Shown piece after piece: positions 34,391 to 45,856 of a stretch of DNA of 64,000 nt. A program made the position numbers and the translations under genes. The DNA lies in assembly GCA_013180625.2 (NCBI GenBank), contig SNVD02001293.1, positions 79,464-143,463 on the forward strand. The letters are read 5' to 3'. A model generated the notes under the pieces. That model was not told where the DNA came from. It was given only the letters and a program-made list of their open reading frames with translations, and did not search any database. The first letter of the stretch is position 1. Each line of letters starts with the position of its first letter. This DNA is from Boswellia sacra. Its lineage: Eukaryota; Streptophyta; Magnoliopsida; Sapindales; Burseraceae.

Positions 34391-35734
34391 TGTTATGTAA
34401 AAATCCGTAAGTATACAGAATCGTAACACGTAATACAATGATAAGTGAGTATCGTTACAAAAAATATTGGTTATTAACTACTAAACTTGATCTAACTATG
34501 TTTTTATTTGAATAATAAAATTTAAATAACAGACTTAAAAGAATTAATTAACTAAATAACTGGAATAAAATTTAACAGAAATTAAAGAAAAAATATCTAA
34601 ACTAAATTAAGACAAATTCAATGAATTAAACTCTAGGGTATTAGGTCTCATCTAAGTTATCCACTCTACGATTCAATCCAATTTAGTTAATATTCATCAA
34701 TCTTGTTGCCAACCAATTTCTCGAAGGTATTTCTTATTCTTTCTCAAGCAATAACAATATATAATTATAGGGAGAATCACATCTCTATCTCATCTAACAA
34801 CCTATAATTATCTATTAATCACAATAAATTATATAACGTTGCACAAATTACAATTATATTTCTATCTCATGTCAATTTATGGTGAATCAATCAAGGACTA
34901 ATATAAATCAACCTCTCATTCTAATTTATATCTCAAATCATGCAATAGTTGGCTAGGCAATTACAAACATTAGACACATGAATAATTCACTCAACAAGGA
35001 TTGAACAAACATCAACATATGGAATTGAATAATCGGAGTATCAAACTTGGCTACATCCTAACCATAGAGAAAGAAATTTAGTTCATAATGTAAAGAAAAA
35101 CAACGCAAATCGAGTAGAAATCATTGAGTGCAGAGGAAGAAGAAAGAATCAAAAATTTTCAAGTTTCCTCCAAGATTCACTCTTGAATTGTGCTTCCAAG
35201 GGTTGTAGCCTGCTTCCTTGCCTCCTAAGCACCTCTGATGGCGCCTTTGATACCCTAGAAAAGTCCTAAATACGTCTATTTATATTCTATAAGAGAAAGA
35301 ATTTGATCCGAGTTGAAATAGAAATTCTGAAATTTTCCAGAATCACATTTGCGTAGGAGCGCGGATGGACTTGCACGGGAGCACGAGGTCTCAATTTTTT
35401 TTATTCATGGTTTTTCTTAATCTTACGTCATGGTGCCACCTTTCTTGTGCTGGAGCGCCAGGTTTCTTGTTCCTAAAGCTTATTTTTCTGGATATGGCGC
35501 TGCTGCACCATCTGACTGGCGTTGGAGCACCAAATCTCTAATTTGTAGATCCAAAACATTTCCTCTTTTAGCCCTTTTTACTCCTATTCTTGTTATACTT
35601 TAATATGAATCAAATTCTATTCCAAAAAATATGCAATTAACCGAAATAACACATTATTTTTCTTTTATTTTACTCAAAAACTAATTAAAAATTAGATTTG
35701 CGGTAAATAAATTAGTGAATAAAATTCACTAGCA
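34391..35734 (-). repeat. Element D 3' LTR
   Basis: A 1,344-bp LTR, plus strand TGTTATG...CTAGCA. It contains a GC-richer block at 35340-35540 where GGAGCGC/GGAGCACC-type words repeat. Pairs with 45857-46974. Confidence 0.9.
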
Positions 35735-35775
35735 AATATCCCTAAACTTAATATTTTGCTAGTCCTCCAGCAAAA
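35735..35775 (-). promoter_or_regulatory. Element D polypurine tract and hairpin
   Basis: The sense strand has a purine-rich AAGTTTAGGGATATT directly before the LTR. 19 nt inside the LTR edge is a 7-bp stem TTTTGCT (35754-35760) / AGCAAAA (35769-35775) with loop AGTCCTCC, matching the hairpins of elements A, B and E. Confidence 0.6.
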
Positions 35776-37416
35776 CAAAAACAATTATTAAAAAAAACAA
35801 GTATGGATAGAACAAAAGTTACTCATGCAAAGTCAAGCTCATACTTAACATTGCGAGTGGCCTAAAACATTGCATCATTTATAACTCAAGAGAAATTTCA
35901 AACTTGCAAACCATCTAAGATTCTTCTTGAAATTAGGCAAATCCATTTCCAATTCCTCGAGTGTATATGTGTGCGTGCGAGTCAATCTCACATCATTGAT
36001 TACAATTCAAGTGAGATTATGCAACAAAATGAGTGAAATAAAATATTTATGTGCTGTATGAAAATTGAGACTCCATAAGCTTGCTAGTCATGCTACTCTC
36101 CACTAATGTAGACCAACTCAACATCAAAGATGAAATAGGACTTTTCAAAGTTTGTAATGTCTGGCTAGAGTAATAAGTGTATGGAAAGAGTCAAATTCTT
36201 CGATTCAATTTGCTCCTAAAGCATATAAAATCTCTTAAAACTCCATAAACATTCAACCCTCATCAACCTATATTTTCATTACAACTTTGTCAATCTTCAA
36301 ATGAATCTCATTTCCCCTTTTTGTGTTTGAACACCTACTCATTGCTATAGCAAATACATGAATCACCCTCATATTCTCAGCTATTTTGATTGATTGCAAT
36401 ATTCTCTCTTTCTTTTTTTTTTTTTTCATAACTGGATAGTGCAATGTTGATTCCATTAAGCTTTCTTTTAGTTTGTATAACAAGCTTTAGGCTAGTAACT
36501 TCCAAGCCAATTGGCTTTAGGGTACAGGATGTTAAGACATCCCTAAGAGCTTACTTGCTTAAACTAAAAAGGCTACAAAATCAACTTATCCATAATTTTT
36601 TTTTAATATAGAGAGAATAATGCGAAGAATTGAATCTACAATGAACTAAAACTACAACCAAATTCTCATATGATTCCAAAACTACATCCAGCTATATAAT
36701 ATCCTATCAAAACACTTCCCATCCTCCCTTATGCACCTTTATTAATGCAATCTACCAAAAGTTCTAAAAGATTTACATACTTATGAGTAAGAAACACTAT
36801 TTAAATATATTATTTATATGGCTGGGATAAATTTAGTGAGCTAACAAAGAAAAACTTCAATAGGCTCAAAGGGGACAACTAGGGATCAATTCAAATCATG
36901 GGTTGGCTTGAAAGGCTCAAACGATCCAAAGATGGCCTAAATCATCTTCCTAATGTTGAGTTGTCTATGATTTCGCCTCAAGCAACAATCAACCAAGTTC
37001 TAGAATCTTTTTGAAATCTAATGACACATTTATATTGCATAAGCTTTCTTTGACTCAACAACCAGTTTCAATGATCATGACTCACTGTGCTCAAATGATG
37101 TTCAAGGAATTCAAAATAAGACAAAACTATTAATTAAGTCAAACCCATAGATTGCATGGAAAATGTTTCAATTTCTAAGAGTTATCCATGTTAAACAATC
37201 ATCATCCTATCATTGGTCATCACAATGCACAAGCAAGAAAAGAATTATTATTATTTTTTAAATAAAAACACACATTTTATGCAAAACAATCGGAAAACAA
37301 ATACATAAGCACAAAAAACATACTAATGCGATTGCACTGCCAAATTGGAGAAGCACAGTGCCCTTAATGTGCACACAAAAAAAAAAAAAAGAGATAGCTA
37401 AAATTAGAAAACTTTC
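35776..37416. other. Element D 3' non-coding spacer
   Basis: This spacer corresponds to element A's spacer from 7252. Both include a stretch ending in CTCGAGTGTATATGTG or CTCAAGTGTGTGTG and then ATCTCAC or TTCTCACC. It holds A-runs and no coding sequence. Confidence 0.55.
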
Positions 37417-38625
37417 CTAAAACTCAAGAGTCTGCCAGATCTTAGTCATGCTCAAGTTCATCGCCCAAAACATCAGCAAGATCGACTCCAAGGTTGTCAT
37501 CATGTGCTCTAGTACAAACAAAATTACCTCCTGACATAGCATCATCCTCCTTGTCATTGGTTGGACCCTGAGGAAGCTCTTCGGTGGCCTGCTGGTCATC
37601 CTCAGAAAAGAGTGGTGGAGGTGGAAACAAATCCAGAGAAGCCCCTTGACTGATAAAAAACTTTTGGAACATGCATCGGGTCTCCATCATGTAGGTAGCC
37701 ACTTGTTTAGCATAAGTGACATCCTGGCACATTGTCACAAGCTCGCGTAAAGTCTCTCGAAGCTCGTGCTCAATTCTATCCATCCGCTACGCAGTTGTCA
37801 AAAGGCAAGGCTGAGGTTGCTATTGTAGAGGTGGCTGATGTCTCATGTGTGCCCGCTCAAGACTCTGAAGGAGTCGCATATCAATGATAGGCCATGGTAG
37901 TGACTGCTCCTCAGCTACATCAATAAGTACTCTAGCGGCTCGACAAAGAGATGTAATAAGAGATGGATGTGGTAGCCCACTGATGGTCTTGGCTTGAACA
38001 CAATGGATGATGTTATCCGCAATCAACTGGCTATATTTATTGACATCCTTTGCTTGTAGGCATATAATAATGTAGCCATCTCCTTTGAAATCTCTCCATG
38101 ATGAGTGTTTGACAATGTCTTTCTGCACATAAAAAGGTTCAAAGCTCGTAACTCGACATGCACGACGGATGTTCGAAACATGCTAGCCTCCCCTTTGTTA
38201 GCTCTAGAAGAACCTACTGAGTACCTATTGGAGTGAGATATGTGAGGATATCATCAAAATTAGGATTCCGCCTGTACTAGTAGTAATCATATTCACCAAT
38301 TTTGTGCAGTCTATAAAATTGGTTAATAACTACAAGACTGAATGAAACTTGCTTCCCTCGAACATACACATTGTATCCAGTCCTCTCCTTTGCATTGGGC
38401 CGTGAAAGTTTGTCATGTGTCTCTGCCCAATGTGGGCCACAAAACTTCATTGGAAATGTTGATTCCTCGCCCTCGAAGGTAGCTTTTAACGAGGATAGTG
38501 TTGTGGTAACGGGCAGTAGTGTCAGCACTTTTAAAGGTGTGCCAGTCAAATGTAGGAGAAGCTAATGTGGATGCTTCAGTGGTAGAAGAAACCTTTCGTT
38601 TCTTGGGTGCCATAGTCCTACACAT
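37417..38625 (-). pseudogene. Element D additional ORF after integrase (plant transposon protein domain)
   Basis: From the start at 38625 (M-C-R-T-M-A-P-K-K-R-K) a basic leader is followed by F-D-W-H-T-F-K-S-A-D-T-T-A-R-Y, then segments at 38549-38277 (V-Y-V-R-G-K-Q-V-S-F) and 38128-37820 (P-H-P-S-L-I-T-S-L-C-R-A-A). An acidic, Q- and D-rich C-terminus follows (37783-37417). The basic start, the x-F-x-S-A-D-x-x-A-R-Y block and the S-L-I-T-x-L-C block are those of the putative plant transposon protein domain found in Athila and related elements, in the env-like position. It is broken into three or four frames. The function of this domain is unknown. Confidence 0.7.
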
Positions 38626-40490
38626 AATGCAAAAAAATACACTCCGAACTATTAATATGCTGCTAACATCTATTATAATTGTGTTACTTTTTACCCCAAT
38701 TTATATTTGCAAAAATAAGAATTGTATTTGTACTTAAAAACCAAAAGCAAACACTTATAATCACAATATTCATTTAGAGCTTATAAATAAGGAGAATAAA
38801 CATAAGGATAGGATCATGTCACATCCTTAATGCACAATAGAGTAATGATTCAAAAAATACTGCATAATGTATGAATAGGAAACAATCAATTTTCATTGTC
38901 AAATTGTTTTATCTTTTAATGACTCAAAATGCCAACAAAACATATACACATCTCCCTAATTACAAAATTAAATTTTTTCAACAGTCGTTATCATCAAGAT
39001 ATATCCCGTCTCAAATATCGTGCACTTATTGGCAAAACACTTCCAGTTAGCAAAGTATATTTGGCGGAATATATCCTATGCCCACATATTATGCACTCCA
39101 TATTTCAAGCTACCCCAAAATGGTAATAGCCTTAAAGAAATCATGCAAATTCCATTAAAGCATAGACTTGTTATGCTCAAAGGATTAGAAGCATTTAAGT
39201 ACTCAAAGTTCGTCAACATGAATGCAAACAATAACACATGTTTAAAACAAAAACATCATTCAAATATCTCTTTAGTTCCGAAAATAAATTGGCAATCACG
39301 ATTCTATTAACATGTAGATGAATAAACTATTAATAGATTGGTTTTTGTAGTATAGAGACGTATAGTGAGCAAAATACATCTACTAAAATATAATGCACCC
39401 TTAAATTTCGAAAATGCATTAAGGTATCTATACTAACTTTCGCATATTAGTCATCCACATTGCAAGCTATATCTAACAATAGAACACTCATAACATCAAT
39501 GGAGATATGTAAGATGCATTAACGCATAAATTATCCATTAAGTAAATGAGGCATCAAAACAAATAGCATTCAAATCACCCATTCAAAATCAGCACAACGC
39601 AATTCATATTTGCATCAATAAAAACCATATATCAATAAAACATTCCCAATATGCTACCCTTTTCTTGCAAACTCCATATATGTCAACTCTACCCATTAAG
39701 GTAGCCACAAACACTTCAATGTCCATAATCATATCACATATATAAACTAAATGCACTAAAGAAATAATGGCTGCTAAAATGAAGGTGAAATACGACTTAC
39801 CAGATGTCAAGTACAAAAGAGAGAAAACAGAGGAATTGGATGGCACAACGACACCACTTGCATGGTGCAAGGGCGTGAAGTCACGGTAAAACTTCACCAA
39901 ATTCATGGATATTGTTGCACAGGGACTCACCAATGTCTGCGCAAGAGTGTAAACTTCTGGATAGCACTTGTAAAACTCGAAAATTATGGCACAGGTGCAC
40001 CGGTCAACTCGCGTGAGAGTGCAAGCCCTCTGGTAAAATTTACTAAGTTTATGGGACTTGTGTATGCAGATGCACATAACCTAGTGCTGGAATGCTATCC
40101 TGGGTTTATTTTTTGGGTCCTTTGTGATGTAGCAACACCATTTGTCAGGTGAAAGAGCACGATGATTCGAAAAAATGCATGCAAATAAGCATCGGAGCGC
40201 GACTTAACTACACAGGAGAGTGTATCCTTCATCTCAACTAGCGTAACTGCGCAGTTGATGTGATGCAAGAGTACGATCTCTGTATCAGTAGTTGTCCAAA
40301 CTTGACTCTTGAGCTAGAATCTTTCTTGAAAACACTTATAGACAACATGAATGCATTACAAAAATTAAAAATTAAAAAAAACACACTTAAAAATAAAGAG
40401 AACAGAGAAACACTAAGGAAAAGTAGAAAATCAAAATATAGCTTGGGTTGCCTCCTCTAAGAAGTGCTTTGTTTTACGTCGTCAGCCGAA
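38626..40490. other. Element D spacer between integrase and additional ORF
   Basis: Mostly non-coding. 39850-40080 carries diverged repeats of a motif like GCGCAAGAGTGTAAAC-TCTGG-A, with GTAAAACTT nearby, similar in style to the GC-rich block in the LTR. The 157-codon minus-strand frame at 39604-40077 overlaps this repetitive stretch and shows no family motif. Confidence 0.45.
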
Positions 40491-41775
40491 CGTAGTTATG
40501 TCCCTTAAACTTTGTCAAGCAATGTGGTGCTATTCTTGAGTTTCGCTTCACCCCTCATGTAATACTTCAATCATTGTCCATGAACCTTGAATGGAGTTTT
40601 GCCCAGATGTCTGATTTTCACTATACCATATGGAAAAAAACCTTGAATATTGTGAAAGGGCCAGACTATCGTGATTTTAGCTTTCTTGGAAATAATCATA
40701 ATCGTGAATTGTATAAAAGGACTCGTTGATTGGGAGAGAAGGTTTTTCAAAGAATTTGCTTATCATGTGATGCCTTAGTCCTTTCCTTGTATATTTTTGC
40801 ATTCTCATAAACTTCCTTAATGAAACTCTTCCAGCTCATTTATCTGTAGCAATTGCTTTCCACCCGCTTTTTGGAAGTCCATGTTTATTTGCTTCATTGC
40901 TCAATAAGCTATATGCTCTAACTCGACTGGTAGATGACAATGCCTTTCCAAAAACCAGCTGGTAGGGAGACATCCCAATTGGTGTCTTATATCGGTACAA
41001 GAAGCCTATAATGCATCATCCAACTTTGTTGCCCAATCCTTTCTTGAGCTTTGTACTATCTTCTCAAGAATTCTCTTCACCTCACAATTAAAGATCTCTG
41101 ATTGCCCATTAGTTTGCGGATGGTAGGCAAGAGCTTTCCTATGATTCACACCATACTTAGACAAGAGAGCTGTGAACTGTTTATTACAAAAGTGTGTGCC
41201 TTTATCGCTACTATACCATTATTTGTTGGGTTGCCATTACTTCTACCCATTTTGACACATAATCCATTGCCAAGAGGATATACTTGTTGTAACATGATGG
41301 AAATGGTCCAATAAAGTCAATGCCCCCTACATCAAACAGCTCCGCTTCCAACATAGTCTTTAAAGGCATTTCATTGCGTCTAGAAATATTGCTTGTTCTT
41401 TGACATCTATCACAATTGGCAACAAACTGCTGAGCATCCTTAAATAAAGTAGGCCAAAAGAACCTCGATTAAAGAACCATAGCTGCAGTCCGTTGTCCTC
41501 CAAAGTGACCTCCACACTCTAGTGCATAGTAGTGTTTTAAGATATCTTCCATCTCTTGTTCTAGTACACATCTCCATATCATTTGATCCACACAATGTCG
41601 ATAGAGAATAGGATCATCCTAATAAGAGTGCTTGACATCAGTAAGGAATTTCTTTTTTTGTTGATAAACGTTTGGTAGAAATATCTTGGCTGCAAGATAA
41701 TTCACAAAATCTACAAACCATGGAAGAGTTTTGTTAGAAGACACAAGAAAAAGTTGTTCATCCAAGAAGTGATCA
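40491..41775 (-). pseudogene. Element D integrase, heavily decayed
   Basis: Reading from about 41640 down the minus strand one can follow integrase blocks across frames: H-Y-Y-A-L-E-C-G-G-H-F-G near 41520, C-D-R-C-Q-R-T-S-N near 41400, F-D-V-G-G-I-D-F-I-G-P-F-P near 41320 with the first catalytic Asp kept, and M-D-Y-V-S-K-W-V-E near 41260. A deletion then removes the second catalytic region, and only fragments of the Q-T-N-G-Q and Y-K-T-P-I-G-M-S segments remain (41110 and 40985). Stops and deletions are frequent. Confidence 0.8.
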
Positions 41776-43060
41776 TTAATGGGTTGTCTGTGCTCCTTGT
41801 TCTTTCAGTAGTTCTAATTGAGAAAGATGATCAGCCACCAAGTTCTCTATGCCTTTCTTATCTTTAATCTCTAAATCGAACTCTTGCAGTAGCAGCACCC
41901 AAAGAATGAGCCTAGGTCTTACATCTTTCTTCGTCATAAGGTACTTAATTGCTGAATGATTCGTGTACACAATTACCTTATTACCAATCAAATATGTCCT
42001 AAACTTATAAAAAGGCAAATACAATAGCAAGCAACTTTTTTTCAATTGTGGCATAATTGAGTTGAGCATCGTTGAGAGTGCAACTAGCATAGTATATGGT
42101 ATGAGAAACCTTGTTTTGTCACTGCCCAAGTATTGCACCTACTGAATAGTCACTTGCATCACACAATAGCTCGAATGCTAACTCCCAATCTGGTGCTACC
42201 ACAATAGGGGTTGTCACTAACATTGCTTTTAAAGTCTCAAAAGCCTACAAACTCGAGTTATTTTGCACAAGTAAATTTGAAAGTGGTTTGGAAATCTTTG
42301 AGAAGTCCTTAATAAATCTTCTATAGAAGCCCGCATGTCCTAAAAAGCTTCTAACCCCTTTTACAAATGTTGGTGGTGGTAATCTCTCAATTGTCACTAT
42401 TTTAGCCCTATCAAACTCAATATCTATGGGTGATATCTTATGACCTAAAACTATCCCTTCCTTGACCATGAAGTGACATTTTTCCCAATTTAGAATCAGG
42501 TTAGTTTCTTCACATCTTTGAAGAACTAACTTTAAATTATCTAAGCATTAATCAAAATTTTTCTCAAAAACTGAAAAATCATCCATGAAAACTTTAATGC
42601 TTTTCTCTATCAAGTCATAAAATATGGCCATTATGCCTCTTTGGAATGTGACTGGGGCATTACATAACCCAAAGGGCATTCTTCGAAAGGCAAACGTGCC
42701 ATAGGGGCAGGTGAAAGTAGTCTTCTCTTGGTCTTTGGGTCCCATGGCAATTTCATTGTATCCAGAATAGCCATCCAAGGAAAACGTACTCATGTCCAGC
42801 CAACCTATCTAACATTTGGTCAACAAAGGGTAAAAGGAAATGGTCTTTCCTAGTGGCTTTGTTCAACTTTCTATAGTCTATACAAATACGCCATCCAGTG
42901 ACCATGCGAGTTCGAATCAACTTGTTATTTTCATTCTTTACAACGGTCATCCCTCTCTTTTTAGGTACTGCCTGAATCAGACTAACCCATGAGCTATTTG
43001 ATATGGGGTAAATTACCACAGTATCTAACCATTTTAACACCTCAGCTTTCAATACCTTTT
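41776..43060 (-). pseudogene. Element D reverse transcriptase core and RNase H
   Basis: The palm is at 42793-42548: L-D-G-Y-S-G-Y-N-E-I, F-R-R-M-P-F-G-L-C-N-A and the active site F-M-D-D-F-S-V-F, all kept. The connection domain follows at 42469-42245 (V-L-G-H-K-I-S, S-F-L-G-H-A-G-F-Y-R-R-F-I-K-D). RNase H at 42138-41776 includes [11 protein letters not shown] and an I-K-D-K-K-G-I-E-N tail. A frame change near 42790 separates it from the upstream polyprotein, and stops lie near 42545 and 42245. Confidence 0.88.
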
Positions 43061-43913
43061 TCATGGTAGGATTTAGTCTTCTTTGTGCATCAATTGATGG
43101 TTTACAATTCTCTTCCATGAGAATTCTATGCATGCACATTGAAGGGCTAATTCCTCTCAAATTAGAAATTGACCACCCTATAGTCGTTTTATGTTCTCTC
43201 AGTACTCTTAACAACTCTTTTTCTTTTACACTGGTCAATTTAGATGATATAATGACTAGAAGTGTAGATGACTTCTGAAGGTAAGCATATTTAAGATGAT
43301 TAGGTAATTGTTTAAACTCAAGAACTGGTGGCTTTTCAATTGAAGGTAAAGGTCTTGTAGGTCCTTGCCCTAAAGGCTCAAAATATTTCCTATTGTTTTG
43401 CCCAAAGGAATCCATCCACTTTACATATTCAACTACTTCACTTTCATCAAATTCTTCCAGCAAAGTAGAACATGTCAAACTAGCTTTTAATGAATCCAAA
43501 GGTAAATTTTTATGTTTTAATACCACTGAACTCACCTCATCATTTTGAAAGCAAATTTCAATGTCATCTGAATATTTCATGGCATTAAAAACATTAAATA
43601 TTACCTCTTCCTCTTGGACACATAGCCTCAACTCACCCTTTTGAACATCAATTAATGCTCTACCAATTGCCAAGAATGGTCTGCCTAAGATGATGGGCAT
43701 TTCCTTGTCTTCTTCCATGTCAGGCACAATGAAATCTGCTGGAAAGATGAATTTATCTACCTTTACCAGCATATCTTCAATTACTCCTCTTGGATGCTTG
43801 ATGGATCGATTAGCTAGCCATAAAGAGACTGTAGTAAGTCGTGCCTCACCTAAACCAAGCTTCCTAAAAACAGATAAAGGCATTAGATGTATGCTTGCAC
43901 CAAAATCACACAT
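42753..43913 (-). CDS. Element D protease, linker and start of reverse transcriptase (386 codons)
   Basis: A single open frame of 386 codons. Residues 3-6 are D-F-G-A, the protease active-site motif (usually D-L/S-G-A), followed by L-M-P-L-S-V-F-R-K-L-G-L. Around residue 75 is I-I-L-G-R-P-F-L-A. The linker ends near residue 200 with L-P-N-H-L-K-Y-A-Y-L. The reverse transcriptase entry begins with R-R-L-N-P-T near residue 285, then V-I-Y-P-I-S-N-S-S-W-V-S and I-D-Y-R-K-L-N near residue 355. It leaves frame at the D-G-Y-S motif, where the next segment continues. Confidence 0.88.
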   Translation of the reverse strand: MCDFGASIHLMPLSVFRKLGLGEARLTTVSLWLANRSIKHPRGVIEDMLVKVDKFIFPADFIVPDMEEDKEMPIILGRPFLAIGRALIDVQKGELRLCVQEEEVIFNVFNAMKYSDDIEICFQNDEVSSVVLKHKNLPLDSLKASLTCSTLLEEFDESEVVEYVKWMDSFGQNNRKYFEPLGQGPTRPLPSIEKPPVLEFKQLPNHLKYAYLQKSSTLLVIISSKLTSVKEKELLRVLREHKTTIGWSISNLRGISPSMCMHRILMEENCKPSIDAQRRLNPTMKKVLKAEVLKWLDTVVIYPISNSSWVSLIQAVPKKRGMTVVKNENNKLIRTRMVTGWRICIDYRKLNKATRKDHFLLPFVDQMLDRLAGHEYVFLGWLFWIQ

Positions 43914-44880
43914 GCATTAGTAAAGAAATAGTCACCAATAGAGTAAGGAATAGAGAAACTCCCGGATCCTTAAGCTTTGGTGGCAACTTCTTTTGTAATA
44001 TGACATTGCACTCTTTGGTTAATGCAACTGTCTCATAGTCTTCTAGTTTCCTCTTCTTGGAGAGTATGTCTTTCATAAACTTGACATCAATTGGCATTAG
44101 CTCGAAGGCTTCCTCAAAAGGGATGTTGATATGACCTCTAAAAACTTAGAAAATTACTTTTCAAGTTTACTCTTTTGTAGCCTTTGAGGAAAAGAGACTT
44201 TAGGTGCTGGTTCTTGAATAAGTAAATATGTGTTTTGAACCATGTCATCATTAGTCTTCATTGGTGATGTGGGGGTAACAGCCAGTTCTTCTTCTTCCTT
44301 CTCCTTTTGCCTCTCAACTTTCATTGGTTCTCCAAATTCCTTACCACTCCTCAAGGTAATAGCTTTACAACACTTTTTTGGATTCACTTTGGTAGTACTA
44401 GGCAAATTACCTTGTAGCCTTCCATTGATCATATTAGCTAGCTAGCTTACTTGAATCTCTAAGCTTCTAATTTGGGCTAATTGGTTTTGAAAGTTGTTGT
44501 GTGTTTCAGCCATGAATTGATCAGTTCTTTTCGTGAAGCTTGTTGTGGTTGTTGTTCATTGGGCCAAGCCTTCTTCTGCAGATGGTTTCTTTTCTTTTTA
44601 AGGAGGTTGTTCAGGAGGTTTCATGGCATTTTAGTTACCCCAAGAGAAATTTGGATGGTTTCTCCAACCTGGGTTATAGGTATTACTATAAGGGTTACTC
44701 CTAGGTCAGCTGTAATCAGCATAGCTAGCTTACTCTACTTGTCCTCTGAATGGGTTTCCTTCTTCACACCTTTCACTAGGATGGTTGTCTTGATAGTGTT
44801 CACAGACAGCTACTAGGATATGAATGGCATTGGCTGCCATAGTGTGGTTTTGTAGTTGCTTAGACAAGGTAGCCATCTAT
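43906..44880 (-). pseudogene. Element D gag C-terminus and pre-protease region
   Basis: On the minus strand near 44690-44640 the signature N-P-Y-S-N-T-Y-N-P-G-W-R-N-H-P-N-F-S is clear, as in Athila gag tails. Then come the A-I-T-L-R-S-G-K-E-F block (near 44370-44340), an E/K-rich run and L-P-P-K-L-K-D-P-G near 43960. Several stops interrupt it. Confidence 0.75.
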
Positions 44881-44951
44881 GCTTTTGAGGAATCAATTTC
44901 ATCTAAATTGTGAACCCTAGTTGTCCTTTTTCATGTAGTTCTTTCACCACT

Positions 44952-45628
44952 CTATTGGTAGTTGTTCTTGGCCATCTCTTCAATCAAATCATGTGCCTCA
45001 TCTTGAGTTTTCTTCATAAAGGCTCCTCTAGAAGCTGTGTCTATCAAAGTTCTTGTTGAGTGTCCCAAACCATTGTAGAATGTTTTTACCTGCATCCATT
45101 TAGCTAAACCGTGATGAGGACATTTTCTAAGCAGCTCCTTAAACCTCTCCCATGCATTGTATAGAGATTCTCCATCATATTGTGCAAAGTTGGAGATCTC
45201 CGTTTGTAGCTTGACTATCTTTGATGGTGGTAAAAATTTGGCAAGGAATTTCTGGGCCAAATCGTCCCAAGTAGTAATAGAACCTGCAGGTAAAGAATTC
45301 AACAAATTCTTAGCTCTATCTCTTAATGAAAAGGGAAACAAACGCAGTCTAATCACATCATATGAGATTCCACTAAATCTGAATGTATCACAAATTTCAA
45401 TAAATTTAGCAATATAAGCATTAGGACCTTCATTAGGTAGTCCACAAAATGGAGATGATTGAATCATTTGCAAAGTAGCTAGCTTAATCTCGAAGGTATT
45501 TGCTTGAGTGGCCGGCTTCCTTATTGCTTGATGAATTCCCGTCACTGTAGGGAAAGTATAACCCATGAGTCTTGTATTAGCTAGTACCACTCCTCTTTAT
45601 TCGTTTCCTTCCATATTGTCAGCCATCA
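44952..45628 (-). pseudogene. Element D gag capsid region (212-codon open frame, one early stop)
   Basis: The natural start appears to be the ATG at 45628 (M-A-D-N-M-E-G-N-E), followed by a single TAA and then an open frame from about 45597. It shows Q-S-S-P-F-C-G-L-P-N-E-G-P-N, F-S-L-R-D-R-A-K-N-L-L-N-S-L-P, W-D-D-L-A-Q-K-F-L-A-K-F-L-P, then E-S-L-Y-N-A-W-E-R-F-K-E-L and C-P-H-H-G-L. These are the hallmarks of the retrotransposon gag domain. Confidence 0.88.
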
Positions 45629-45832
45629 CGCTTTTTTGTTTGGACTTTTCATGTTTCTCCTTTCTATTCTTTTGACAAGTTCATTCTATCGCAGAATCCA
45701 AAGGCAATAAGTCTTTATCTCCAAACTTTCGCATGCAACTGGAAATATCAAAACAAAGCACAACTTACGTAAAATAAAAAAATAAAATTCAAACTAAAAT
45801 CAAGTTTTTTAGTTTAATATTAATAAAAACGA

Positions 45833-45850
45833 CCCCCAGCAATAGCGCCA
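45833..45850 (-). promoter_or_regulatory. Element D primer binding site (tRNA-Asp type)
   Basis: Sense TGGCGCTATTGCTGGGGG, six bases inside the 5' LTR, near-complement to the tRNA-Asp 3' end as in element A. Confidence 0.82.
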
Positions 45851-45856
45851 ACAACT

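Noticed and set aside
37417..38625. True retroviral-type envelope gene
   Set aside because: No signal peptide, transmembrane segment or fusion-like region is visible; the motifs match the plant transposon protein domain.
39604..40077. 157-codon gene in element D
   Set aside because: The frame runs through a repetitive block and lacks any recognisable domain; it is most likely chance.
44242..45417. Plus-strand ORFs of 67-111 codons
   Set aside because: They are antisense to element D gag and its tail, which carry clear family motifs.
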